A stretch of 64,000 nucleotides of DNA from Ruminococcus flavefaciens FD-1 (GTDB lineage Bacteria > Bacillota > Clostridia > Oscillospirales > Ruminococcaceae): contig ACOK01000094.1 in the NCBI GenBank assembly GCA_000174895.1, positions 38,186 through 102,185 of the forward strand, read 5' to 3'. Under the pieces are notes generated by a model. It saw only the letters and a list, made by a program, of their open reading frames with translations. It did no database searches and was not told the DNA's origin. The number at the start of each line of letters is the position of its first letter. Position 1 is the stretch's first letter. The position numbers and the translations under genes are program-made. Below are positions 50,065 through 58,247 of the stretch, piece by piece.

Positions 50065-50121
50065 GCAGGCTCATGTATGCAGGATATTAGGACTTATCCT
50101 TATAAACCGAAAGGAGCCTGC
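50065..50121 (-). promoter_or_regulatory. Structured 5' leader of enolase
   Basis: Between the operator and the start codon, GCAGGCTC (50065-50072) can pair with GAGCCTGC (50114-50121), and within it AGGATA with TATCCT (50081-50100). The leader is about 135 nt. I match it to no known riboswitch; it may be an mRNA stability element. Confidence 0.4.
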
Positions 50122-50135
50122 CACAATGATATATT

Positions 50136-50186
50136 GTTAGAATTAACTAACGTAATAATTTTATCACCATTATTATGTTGTGTCAA
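50136..50186 (-). promoter_or_regulatory. Enolase promoter with GTTAG-N6-CTAAC operator
   Basis: On the minus strand: TTGACA (complement of 50181-50186), 17-base spacer, TAAAAT (50158-50163), then GTTAG-N6-CTAAC at 50136-50151, 6 bases after the -10. The spacing to the -10 is close to that at 40861 and 53836. Confidence 0.75.
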
Positions 50187-50276
50187 TGGATTTCTTGAAT
50201 ATTTGTATATGCTAACAAACTTGTATTTTCAAGGATTATTGATAATATGAAATTTGACAAAATGAAAAAAAATCAC

Positions 50277-50343
50277 TTGACAAACCGAAAAATGTGTGAT
50301 AATCTATGAATTGGGATTCATATGAATAATTGTTCATATGAAT
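50277..50343 (+). promoter_or_regulatory. Promoter with tandem TTCATATGAA operators (ArsR/SmtB-like)
   Basis: TTGACA 50277-50282, 17-base spacer, TAATCT 50300-50305, then ATTCATATGAAT at 50316-50327 and TTCATATGAA at 50333-50342, centres 16 bp apart. Paired ATATGAA-type palindromes are typical of ArsR/SmtB metal sensors. The site drives the broken HMA gene just downstream. Confidence 0.6.
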
Positions 50344-50384
50344 AGACACATACATTATATACAAATTTTTACGAAGCTACTATT

Positions 50385-50620
50385 ATGAAAAGGTATTCCA
50401 ACTCATCGATATGGACTGTGAAAACTGTACGGAAAAATGGAGAATGCGATCAAGGAGCTTCCCGGAGTTGAAGATGCTGTTCTCAGTTTTTTTCACAGAA
50501 AATGACGATCAAAGCACCTGACGGAACGGACTTTGACATATTTATGGGAAAGGCTGAAAAACTGCTCGGAGAAAATCAGAAAAGGGAAGTATTGTTTTTT
50601 CTTTCGCTATCATCCTGAAA
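50385..50620 (+). pseudogene. Broken HMA-domain metallochaperone (CopZ-like)
   Basis: From about 50390 one frame reads KVFQLIDMDCENCTEK, an HMA domain start with the metal-binding CxxC. The frame then breaks at a run of A (about 50430) and resumes with ENAIKELPGVEDAVLS; it breaks again at a T run (about 50490) and resumes with MTIKAPDGTDFDIFMGKAEK. The start ATG at 50385 is also one base off. All three breaks are at homopolymers, which fits gradual decay or base-calling errors. Confidence 0.65.
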
Positions 50621-50659
50621 TAATAAATCAGGAAGATTAAGGCTATAAGGAAATTTTTT

Positions 50660-50686
50660 TATAATAGTATGTTTGGCTGGCCTAAC
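50660..50686 (+). promoter_or_regulatory. -10 element and one-mismatch GTTAG-N6-CTAAC site upstream of the second ABC/FtsX operon
   Basis: TATAAT at 50660-50665 (a weak TTAAGG -35 lies 17 bases before), then GTTTG-gctggc-CTAAC at 50671-50686, 5 bases after the -10. The placement is the same as at the exact sites. Confidence 0.5.
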
Positions 50687-50701
50687 AGAAAGGGGATAAA
50701 A

Positions 50702-51403
50702 ATGACAGCAGTAGAATTTAAAGATGTAGTGAAAGTGTATGGTAAGGGCGAGGGCAAGCAGGTTGCAGTTGACCATGTGAGCTTTACCATAGAAAAGGGT
50801 GAGTTCGTAGTCATACTTGGGCAATCCGGTGCAGGTAAATCAACTGTACTGAATATGCTTGGCGGTATGGACATTCCCACAGAGGGAAAGGTCATTGTTG
50901 ACGGTAAGGAAATATCTTCCTGCAATGACAGGCAGCTTTCGGAGTACCGTGCGGATACGATCGGATTTATATTTCAGTTCTACAATCTTCTTCCGGGTCT
51001 GACCGCATATGAAAATGTCGCTCTTGTCAAGGATATCAAGAAATCCGCACTCAGTCCCGATGAGATGCTTGAACGTGTGGGACTTGCCGACCAGAAGAAT
51101 AAGTTCCCCACGCAGATGTCAGGCGGACAGCAGCAGAGAGTTTCCATTGCAAGAGCACTTGCCAAAGATCCGAAGATAATCCTCGGCGATGAGCCTACAG
51201 GTGCGCTGGATTCGGAAACCGGAAAACTTGTAATTGACCTGCTGCAAAAGCTGTCAACGGAACACGGAAATACGGTCATTCTCGTCACGCACAATGCGGA
51301 TATTGCTAAGTGTGCGAACCGTATCATTCACATGAGAAACGGCAGGATAAAGTCGATAAAAACCAATGATAAGCCGCTGTCCGTCAACGATATCGAATGG
51401 TGA
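50702..51403 (+). CDS. ABC transporter ATP-binding protein, MacB/LolD-like (second copy)
   Basis: 233 aa from ATG 50702 (AAGGGG upstream; an earlier in-frame start at 50669 overlaps the promoter). Walker A GQSGAGKST, Q-loop FQFYNLLPG, signature MSGGQQQR, Walker B IILGDEPTGALD. Closely related to the biosynthetic-cluster copy at 36690 across its whole length, but with more GC-rich codons, so the split is probably not recent. Pairs with the FtsX permease that follows. Confidence 0.93.
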   Translation: MTAVEFKDVVKVYGKGEGKQVAVDHVSFTIEKGEFVVILGQSGAGKSTVLNMLGGMDIPTEGKVIVDGKEISSCNDRQLSEYRADTIGFIFQFYNLLPGLTAYENVALVKDIKKSALSPDEMLERVGLADQKNKFPTQMSGGQQQRVSIARALAKDPKIILGDEPTGALDSETGKLVIDLLQKLSTEHGNTVILVTHNADIAKCANRIIHMRNGRIKSIKTNDKPLSVNDIEW

Positions 51404-51413
51404 GGTGACTGCG

Positions 51414-53708
51414 ATGTTAAGACGTAAAATGCTGCGTGATATCAAAGTCAACTTTGCTCAGTTCTTTTCGATAATGCTCCTGTCGCTGATCGCTATGTGG
51501 TGCTATACGGGATTTCAGGCAAATGTAATTGGCGGCAACAAAGCAAGAGCTGATTTCGAGAGTTACTCCAACTTTGCTGACGGCTGGATATACGGTGCAG
51601 ACTTCGGTGAGGTACAGGCAAAGAAAATTGCAGATATTAGCGGGATAAAAGATGTTCAGCTCCGCACCGAGGTTCTCGGCAAGGCTGATGAAAAATACAA
51701 TACAGCGGAGATGTACTGCTATTTTCAGACCGACGCAGATGTTACGATCCCGAGGACTGTTGACGGTGCAGACTTTGATGCGAACGACGAAAACGGTTTG
51801 TGGCTGTTCAGCAGATTTGCCGAGACGTGGGAAATAAAAGTCGGTGATAAATTCACAGTCCATGTCATGGGACTGGACATTGAAAAAGAAGTCAAGGGTC
51901 TTATCGTCACTCCCGAATACGAATTTGCCTGCGCTTCGACTGATACGGATTCTGACTTCCATAATATCGGATTTGCCTATTTATCGCAGAAAGTCCTGCC
52001 GGAAGAAATGCGTATCAATAATGAGATAATATTCACCTGTGACGGAAAAGCACTCAGCTATGAGGACGAGATCGCAAAGGCACTTGATGATAACTACGCA
52101 TACCTTGCTGACAGAAACAGTATCCGTGGATGGTATCAGCTTTCAGACGAACTGGCACAGCATGACAGCTTTTCGTACATATTCTCATTCGTGTTTGTAG
52201 CCATAGCACTTCTTGTTATCATCACCACAATGAAGCGAATGATCGCACAGCAGAGGACACAGATAGGCACACTCAACGCTCTGGGAATGAAAAAACGAAA
52301 GATACTGTTTCACTATCTCAGCTACAGTTTTGTACTTTCGGTAATAGGCTGTGCTTTGGGTATTATTCTCGGTGTGCTGACATTCGGCAGGCTTATGGTC
52401 AATATGTTCAGTCAGTTCTACACACTTCCCGACTGGCAGCACGGATTCAGTTACAAGAGCATCATCGTTGCGGCAGTTCTTGTTCTGATATGCACGGGAA
52501 CTTCCTATTTCAGCTGCAAGCAGATACTGAAAATACATCCGTCTGAGGCGCTGAGACCTGCGGCTGCGAAAACTGCGAAACCTTGTATTTTTGAGAAACT
52601 TCCTTTCTGGAACAAGCTGAGTTTCAATGCAAGATACAATCTCCGTGACATCTCACGCTCAAAAATGAGAGCGTTTATGGGCGTTTTCGGCACTTGTATG
52701 GGCATGATGATAATGGAACTGGGGCTTGGTGCATATGATACGGTGGATTATGTCCGTGACTGGTATTTCCATGACATTCAGAACTATGAGTATCAGGTCA
52801 TTCTCAATGACAGCTGTACTTCCGAACAGGCAGAGGAGCTGAAGATCGGGACTGACGGTGAGCTTATCGCTATGGAGGCAGTGTCAATTGCTGCGAAGGA
52901 TCACCCGACTTCCGACGGTATCATAAGCTGCAAGCTGGCAGTCACCGAGGCTAAGCAGCTTTACTGCGTGTCCGATACAGATCTGAATACAACGCCTATC
53001 CCGAAAGGTACAGTCGCACTCACCATGAAACAGGCGAAAAAACTGGGACTGTCCGAGGGGGATAAGGTTTACTGGAAAACTGCAACAGGCAGCAAATGGA
53101 ACGAGAGCAAGATCGGACTTATCTCACGCCACCCCAATATAAAAGGAATAACAATGCTCCGTGAGGATTACGAAGCCGCAGGAATGGACTTCCGTCCTGT
53201 AATGCTTGTTTCAAATAATGACTGCGAAAATGTCACTGATAATGACTGTGTTTCCGCAGTCCACAGCATGAAAGACCTGATAGAGGCTTTTGACAAGATG
53301 ATGGAGATAATGAATCTGCTTGTTTATTTCATGGTCATATTCTCCGTTCTCCTGATAGTCATAGTGCTTTATAATTCGGGAAATCTGTCGTTCAACGAAC
53401 GTGAGAAAGAGTTTGCTACACTGAAAGTTCTCGGCTTCAAGAGCGGTGCCATACGCAGACTTCTCTCAACGCAGAATTTATGGCTGTCTATAATCGGAGT
53501 GATATGCGGACTGCCGCTGGGACGTGTGCCGTTACAGGCGATGATGGATTCAAACGGTGACGCCGTAGACTGGCCATGCTATATTGCACCTGCAACGTTC
53601 ATAATTTCAGCGATATTCGTAATGACAGTATCAGTGCTTGTCAGCTTCATGTTCTCACGCAGAATAAAGAGAATAGACATGGTCGAAGTGCTGAAAGGCA
53701 TGGAATAA
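51414..53708 (+). CDS. FtsX-like ABC permease (second copy)
   Basis: 764 aa from ATG 51414, with GAGGTG upstream; earlier in-frame codons lie inside the ATPase gene. Same layout as the permease at 37394: N-terminal helix (FFSIMLLSLIAMWCYTGF), outside domain, central helices after HDSFSYIFSFVF, second outside domain, C-terminal helices with NSGNLSFNEREKEFATLKV. Transported substrate unknown; relatives export peptides or lipids, or confer resistance. Confidence 0.92.
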   Translation: MLRRKMLRDIKVNFAQFFSIMLLSLIAMWCYTGFQANVIGGNKARADFESYSNFADGWIYGADFGEVQAKKIADISGIKDVQLRTEVLGKADEKYNTAEMYCYFQTDADVTIPRTVDGADFDANDENGLWLFSRFAETWEIKVGDKFTVHVMGLDIEKEVKGLIVTPEYEFACASTDTDSDFHNIGFAYLSQKVLPEEMRINNEIIFTCDGKALSYEDEIAKALDDNYAYLADRNSIRGWYQLSDELAQHDSFSYIFSFVFVAIALLVIITTMKRMIAQQRTQIGTLNALGMKKRKILFHYLSYSFVLSVIGCALGIILGVLTFGRLMVNMFSQFYTLPDWQHGFSYKSIIVAAVLVLICTGTSYFSCKQILKIHPSEALRPAAAKTAKPCIFEKLPFWNKLSFNARYNLRDISRSKMRAFMGVFGTCMGMMIMELGLGAYDTVDYVRDWYFHDIQNYEYQVILNDSCTSEQAEELKIGTDGELIAMEAVSIAAKDHPTSDGIISCKLAVTEAKQLYCVSDTDLNTTPIPKGTVALTMKQAKKLGLSEGDKVYWKTATGSKWNESKIGLISRHPNIKGITMLREDYEAAGMDFRPVMLVSNNDCENVTDNDCVSAVHSMKDLIEAFDKMMEIMNLLVYFMVIFSVLLIVIVLYNSGNLSFNEREKEFATLKVLGFKSGAIRRLLSTQNLWLSIIGVICGLPLGRVPLQAMMDSNGDAVDWPCYIAPATFIISAIFVMTVSVLVSFMFSRRIKRIDMVEVLKGME

Positions 53709-53737
53709 TGAAAATCTCTATAATTGCTTTATTTTTA

Positions 53738-53885
53738 CTTAGTATGTGCTAACAAATTGTACAGATATACAAATTGCCAAAAATTGCTCCAAAAAGCATT
53801 GACAACAAAATGTTAGCATGATATAATATACGAAGGTTAGAGATCGCTAACCTTAATTTATGGATGTCTCTTAGTGACAGCTAAC
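53738..53885 (+). promoter_or_regulatory. Promoter of the flavodoxin operon with three GTTAG-N6-CTAAC-type sites
   Basis: TTGACA 53799-53804, 17-base spacer, TATAAT 53822-53827: perfect consensus. The exact operator GTTAG-agatcg-CTAAC is at 53836-53851, 8 bases after the -10 and extended to GGTTAG/CTAACC. One-mismatch copies (CTTAG-N6-CTAAC) flank it at 53738-53753 and 53870-53885. Three sites at one promoter suggest tight control, by an iron-sensing DtxR-type repressor if the likeness to that box holds. Confidence 0.8.
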
Positions 53886-53897
53886 AATTATATAAAC

Positions 53898-54217
53898 ATG
53901 GATGAGATAATGATGCAGTTTAGTCCGGATGAACCCGAAAAAGAGCTTACTATAACGGAAACGGACAAAAAAGTAAGGCAAAAATTCCTGCGGATACAGT
54001 TGTCAGACCTGTGCAATGCATAGAATGTGCCACAAATAAACAGCATAAATACAACGGGGCGATGGTCATATCGCCCCATATATTAAAGCTGATGTTAGTG
54101 CCGGCTAATAGAATTAGTATAGCAATCTCAGGCGGAAATGACTGCATGGCTGCACGCTCATTGAACATAGCCACAGTTGGGGCGCCGGTGCGCTTAAAGA
54201 GTTTTTGTCAGGTGTAA
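53898..54217 (+). pseudogene. Possible decayed feoA-type gene(s)
   Basis: This leader-like stretch has no intact gene. A 41-codon frame (53898-54023) holds EKELTITETDKKVRQKFLRI, and a frame ending at 54217 holds AARSLNIATVGAPVRLKSF; both recall FeoA-like small SH3 proteins of ferrous-iron transport. A GGGGCGAT/ATCGCCCC hairpin lies between them (54056-54077). In Clostridia feoA/feoB often precede a DUF3793 gene and flavodoxin, which is what follows. The likeness is by eye and weak; an untranslated leader is the alternative. Confidence 0.3.
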
Positions 54218-54229
54218 AGGGAGGAAACT

Positions 54230-54793
54230 ATGTCCGAAGTAGAAAGACTTGAGATAGACAGCACACTTGCATTTCACAGTGCACCTACACTATTGGGAGT
54301 GAAATGTGCAAACCTGATCTCTCTTAATATGAATGATTGTACTATGTCGGAGTATCTCCGTGAGTTTACGGATAAACTTTCTGACAGCGGACTTTGTGCA
54401 AAACAGCTCTGCAAATGCAGAAAGCGCACACTTGTATATATCTGCAATGAGAAAATGCTTGACGCATGGCTGAAAATGACGCAGGTCAGGGAATTTCTTT
54501 CTGAGTACGGCTATACTGCCGATATGACATTGAACGAAATGCTTGACATACTTTCAAGCCGTATGAACTGCGGAAGTTTTCCCCATGAGATTGGCGCATT
54601 TCTCGGTTATCCCATAGGTGACATCAAGGGTTTTATCAGCAACAGCGGGAAAAATTGTCTGCTTTGCGGCTATTGGAAAGTGTACGAAAATGCCGAAAAA
54701 GCAAAGCAGACATTTGAAATTTACGATCGCTGCAGGGACACCCTGTTCGATAGATTAAATCACGGCATGAACTTGTTTCAGGCTGTAAAATAG
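54230..54793 (+). CDS. DUF3793 family protein
   Basis: 187 aa cytoplasmic protein of unknown function. APTLLGVKCANLISL at the N-terminus, two Cys-rich patches (LCAKQLCKCRKR and NCLLCGYW), and FPHEIGAFLGYPIGDIKGFI are what I know from this clostridial family. Members usually sit beside feo genes and flavodoxin, as here. ATG preceded by GGGAGG. The Cys residues might bind metal or an Fe-S cluster, but that is a guess. First intact gene after the operator-rich promoter at 53738. Confidence 0.8.
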   Translation: MSEVERLEIDSTLAFHSAPTLLGVKCANLISLNMNDCTMSEYLREFTDKLSDSGLCAKQLCKCRKRTLVYICNEKMLDAWLKMTQVREFLSEYGYTADMTLNEMLDILSSRMNCGSFPHEIGAFLGYPIGDIKGFISNSGKNCLLCGYWKVYENAEKAKQTFEIYDRCRDTLFDRLNHGMNLFQAVK

Positions 54794-54805
54794 GAGGAAA
54801 TTTTT

Positions 54806-55210
54806 ATGAAAACAGCAGTAATTTACTGGAGCGGCACAGGCAACACTGAAGCTATGGCTAAGGCTGTGGCTGAGGGTGCAAACGCAGAGCTTTTTGAGGT
54901 ATCTGAGTTCAGCGGAAATATCGCTGATTATGACGCAATCGCATTTGGCTGCCCTGCAATGGGAGCAGAAGTACTTGAGGAAGATACATTCGAGCCATTT
55001 TTCACAAATATCGAGGGTTCACTCAGCGGCAAAAAGGTACTTCTTTTCGGTTCATACGGCTGGGGCGACGGCGAATGGATGCGCAACTGGTATGACCGTA
55101 CAAAGGCAGCAGGAGCAGAACTTGTCGGCGACGAGGGAGTTATCGTAAACGAAGCACCTTCCGACGATGATCTTGCAAATCTCAAAGAACTGGCAAAAGA
55201 GCTTGCATAA
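54806..55210 (+). CDS. Flavodoxin
   Basis: 134 aa, short-chain flavodoxin that carries FMN and replaces ferredoxin as electron carrier when iron is scarce. The phosphate loop is YWSGTGNTEAMA at the N-terminus, with FGCPAMGAE and FGSYGWGDGEWM as the two flavin-ring loops. GGAGG lies upstream of the ATG, 12 bp after the DUF3793 stop. Same transcript as the DUF3793 and surface protein genes. Confidence 0.95.
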   Translation: MKTAVIYWSGTGNTEAMAKAVAEGANAELFEVSEFSGNIADYDAIAFGCPAMGAEVLEEDTFEPFFTNIEGSLSGKKVLLFGSYGWGDGEWMRNWYDRTKAAGAELVGDEGVIVNEAPSDDDLANLKELAKELA

Positions 55211-55219
55211 GAGGTAAAT

Positions 55220-56734
55220 ATGAAGAAGAATATATCATTGATCTGTGCTGCGGCTTGTGCATTTTCGGCACTGCCTTTTGCGGCAAATGCCGAGGGAAAT
55301 GATAAGGTCTACGGCACTATGAACATCCCATACGCTGATTTTTATTCTGCGGAAATAGAAAATGCATACGAAGTTGATGCAGTATCATCGGCTACAAAGG
55401 CAAGAAATGAAAATTCACTGGCTAAGTGGCAGTCAAATCAGACCGGAAGTCTCGATGCTGACGGAAAGTGGAGCGGCAGCGGAATAGTTGCGGGAACTTA
55501 CAACGACGGAAACGGTAATATCCTCGGTGTGACTTTCCCTGTTGAGGTAAATCAGGCAGACGTTGAAAAGCTTGCTGCTTACGATTTCAAGCCTCTTGAC
55601 AGCAAGCCGACAGCGTACAAGGAAGTAACATTTGACGGCGACAAACTCAACATATCAAAGCTTGTTGATACAAACGGCGAGCAGACTGCTGAAGGTTCTG
55701 CAACTGTATCAATTTCAACAAGATACGGCGACTATCAGCTCAATGTCAAGGGATATCCTGAAAACTGCGATTTTTACGGTGTTATTGTAAATACAACAGC
55801 AGGGGACAAATACGCTCTCCGACACCTTGAAAATATCTGGCGTGGAGGTCAGATATCATGGTCGGCAGGTATCAGTACAACAGAGGCTCACGGCAACGAA
55901 CTGAAATATGATGATTATGTAAGTTCCATGGGCAAGACTGTAAATTCCGTAACGTTCATCACTCTTGACGGATATACAACCGTAAACATCGGTGAGCAGT
56001 ATCTTCCTGTTAAATTTGCAGGTGAGGTAAAAGCAGAGGATTCGGCATCAGGTACAGGAAAAACATCACTTTCACTGACAGGTTTCCCCGATGATTACAA
56101 GAAGGATATCAGCGTTGGCGAAGGCTTTACCGCAACTGACAGCGAGATAAGCTATACCGATGCAAAGCCCGGAAATTATACGGTATCTGTAGCAGATACC
56201 GATGGAAAGTATGCACCGTTTTCGGCTGATTTTATTCTCACAACTGCCGATATTCCGGTGAAGTACGATAACGGCAGGCTTGTAAAAGCTGACAGCTTCA
56301 CAGACGATGATGCAGCAAATTATATCAAGAATCTGCAAACAGTTGAAGTCAACGGAACTACGTATAATTTATCGGGCAGAGGTGCTGTAAAGGTAATTTC
56401 CGAAGACGGAACTATTGATTTCAATGCCGCATCAAATAATGGAAATGTATTCGACGGAAGCGGAAATTACAATATCACGCTGAATGCGACGGGTTATACT
56501 ACACCGTATTCCTTTGAGATCAAAAAGGAAGAAGAAACCACAACCGCAGCATCAACTTCAAATAATTCAGCCACATCAAATAATAATACCACATCAGCAT
56601 CCAACAAAAACAGTGGTTCTTCAAATTCAAAGGCAGACAGCCCGAAAACAGGTGTTAACGGAGTCGCTGTGCCGACAGCATTTCTTGTACTTGCAGGTGC
56701 AACCGCATTTACAATGAGAAAGAAGAAAGATTGA
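55220..56734 (+). CDS. Secreted surface protein with SPKTG sortase-like anchor, Tp47-like domains
   Basis: 504 aa. Signal peptide 1-24 (ends ANAEG); MNIPYADFYSAE and VDAVSSATKAR right after it resemble the start of Tp47-like domains found in clostridial surface proteins. VDAVSSAT also resembles the D-x3-S-G-A-T flavinylation motif of the two other flavoproteins here. The middle is beta-rich without further motifs; a Ser/Thr/Asn-rich spacer (about 440-470) is followed by SPKTG at 474-478, a hydrophobic helix and RKKKD. SPKTG differs from LPxTG, so another sortase class may process it. Gene starts 9 bp after flavodoxin. Confidence 0.8.
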   Translation: MKKNISLICAAACAFSALPFAANAEGNDKVYGTMNIPYADFYSAEIENAYEVDAVSSATKARNENSLAKWQSNQTGSLDADGKWSGSGIVAGTYNDGNGNILGVTFPVEVNQADVEKLAAYDFKPLDSKPTAYKEVTFDGDKLNISKLVDTNGEQTAEGSATVSISTRYGDYQLNVKGYPENCDFYGVIVNTTAGDKYALRHLENIWRGGQISWSAGISTTEAHGNELKYDDYVSSMGKTVNSVTFITLDGYTTVNIGEQYLPVKFAGEVKAEDSASGTGKTSLSLTGFPDDYKKDISVGEGFTATDSEISYTDAKPGNYTVSVADTDGKYAPFSADFILTTADIPVKYDNGRLVKADSFTDDDAANYIKNLQTVEVNGTTYNLSGRGAVKVISEDGTIDFNAASNNGNVFDGSGNYNITLNATGYTTPYSFEIKKEEETTTAASTSNNSATSNNNTTSASNKNSGSSNSKADSPKTGVNGVAVPTAFLVLAGATAFTMRKKKD

Positions 56735-56753
56735 TTTTTCCTTTCATATATTA

Positions 56754-56892
56754 TTACCCCTGCGGTATAACTCTTATACTCATATAGTAGTTCATAATTT
56801 TTATCGGGGAAACCCTTTTTTCAAAAGGGTTTCCCTCAATAGAAATGTCAAATAACTGTATAAGTATATCAGAGTTACAATCACAGGGGTAA
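56754..56892. repeat. 139-bp element with long imperfect inverted repeats
   Basis: TTACCCCTG at 56754-56762 mirrors CAGGGGTAA at 56884-56892, and pairing continues for about 30 bases into each side (AACTCTTATACT against AGTATATCAGAGTT). The centre holds a second hairpin, GGGAAACCCTTTT/AAAAGGGTTTCCC (56807-56835). It could be a MITE-like insert or a terminator/attenuator between the surface protein and the membrane flavoprotein. Not related to the GGCAACACCGC family. Confidence 0.6.
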
Positions 56893-56914
56893 ACTACTGA
56901 TAAGAGGTTTTTTT

Positions 56915-58246
56915 ATGTTATTTCTGATAGCACTTATTATTGCGTTGTTTATTGGATTTTTTCTCGATAAACCGCTGAAAAAACATCCGACAATATTTTA
57001 TGTGACAGCATCTGTTTTAACTGCCTGTTCGATTATTTTATTGCAATCGGACATTGATATTTCAAGCCGTTTTGTACGTGATTACGTTATCGGCATATTC
57101 TCACGAGGTGCACTGGGTGCTGCATTCTGGGCAGTCGTCATGTGGGCTGGTGCATTGCCGAACGGTTCTGCTCCCATAAAAAAGCTGATGCCTGTCCGAG
57201 GCGAGCTTTCCATAACTGCGGCTATACTTACTCTTTCTCATATTATCACTTACGGCTTGCAGTACATTTCAAATTTCCTCAAAGGCAGAACAGGCTCGGA
57301 TTTTGTGATTACAAGTATCGTATGTATCATAATGGTACTGATAATGATACCGCTCACTGTGATGTCATTCAAAACTATACGCAAGAAAATGAATGCTAAA
57401 ACATGGAAGAAGATACAGCGTCTTGCATATATTTTCTATGCATTCATCTATATTCACATCATTGTGCTTTTCGTACCGAAGGCACAGAAGGGCAGGGAAG
57501 GCTATTTCCTCAGCGTTCTTGTATACAGTCTTGTATTCATCGGCTATGCGGTAATGCGAATCCGCAAGGCGTATATTGCAAAGAAAAAGCCCGAAAACAA
57601 GACTTTGCTGAATATTATCTGTGCTTGTGCGGTGATAATACCGTTGTCATTAGTCGGAGTAGTTTCACGTAATAAGAATAATGACTCTGCAAAAGTAGTT
57701 TCCGGATCTGAAGATAGTTCGATGGTATTCACATTTACAAATGCGGCCACAACTCAGGAAGAAACATCCGTGACTGAAACGACCACCGAAAATTCAGATT
57801 CTACAAATACAAAAACCACATCGGAAACAATGACAACTTCCACAGTATCTACAACCGAAACAGCCGAATCTACCGATGAAAACACGGAGGAAGAAGCAAC
57901 ATCCGCAGAAGAAATAAGTGCGGAAGAACAGCATGAAGAACCACAGCCCGAACCAGAACCGCAGGTCACATATAAATACAGAAACGGCGAATACGAAGCC
58001 GAGGCTGAAGGATATGCCGGAACCGTTCACGTTAAACTGACCATAGAAAATGACACGATTACAAGCATTTCCGCATGGGCAGACGGCGACGATCCCGAAT
58101 ACTTCAATGACGCAATGAATACGATCATACCGCAGATAGCGTCAAAAGTAAGTGCAGACGGCGTTGATGCTTGTTCGGGAGCTACATACAGCTCAAAGGG
58201 CATAATCGAAGCAGCAAGAAAGGCATTGGAACAGGCGATGAATTGA
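56915..58246 (+). CDS. Ferric reductase-like transmembrane protein with C-terminal FMN-binding domain
   Basis: 443 aa. About six membrane helices in 1-260, with His in LTLSHIITYG and FIYIHIIVLF placed like the haem ligands of YedZ/MsrQ/ferric-reductase domains. An acidic Thr/Glu-rich linker of about 95 residues (260-355) follows, then an FMN-binding domain ending VDACSGATYSS, with the Thr that ApbE would flavinylate. Likely passes electrons from the membrane to outside acceptors or to the wall-anchored flavoprotein at 40911. It lies after the 139-bp repeat and before the AraC gene (1-bp gap). Confidence 0.88.
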   Translation: MLFLIALIIALFIGFFLDKPLKKHPTIFYVTASVLTACSIILLQSDIDISSRFVRDYVIGIFSRGALGAAFWAVVMWAGALPNGSAPIKKLMPVRGELSITAAILTLSHIITYGLQYISNFLKGRTGSDFVITSIVCIIMVLIMIPLTVMSFKTIRKKMNAKTWKKIQRLAYIFYAFIYIHIIVLFVPKAQKGREGYFLSVLVYSLVFIGYAVMRIRKAYIAKKKPENKTLLNIICACAVIIPLSLVGVVSRNKNNDSAKVVSGSEDSSMVFTFTNAATTQEETSVTETTTENSDSTNTKTTSETMTTSTVSTTETAESTDENTEEEATSAEEISAEEQHEEPQPEPEPQVTYKYRNGEYEAEAEGYAGTVHVKLTIENDTITSISAWADGDDPEYFNDAMNTIIPQIASKVSADGVDACSGATYSSKGIIEAARKALEQAMN

Positions 58247-58247
58247 C

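Noticed and set aside
54105..54130. CTAAT/ATTAG palindrome near 54110 as another operator copy
   Set aside because: Spacing and bases differ from GTTAG-N6-CTAAC, and it lies well downstream of the mapped promoter.
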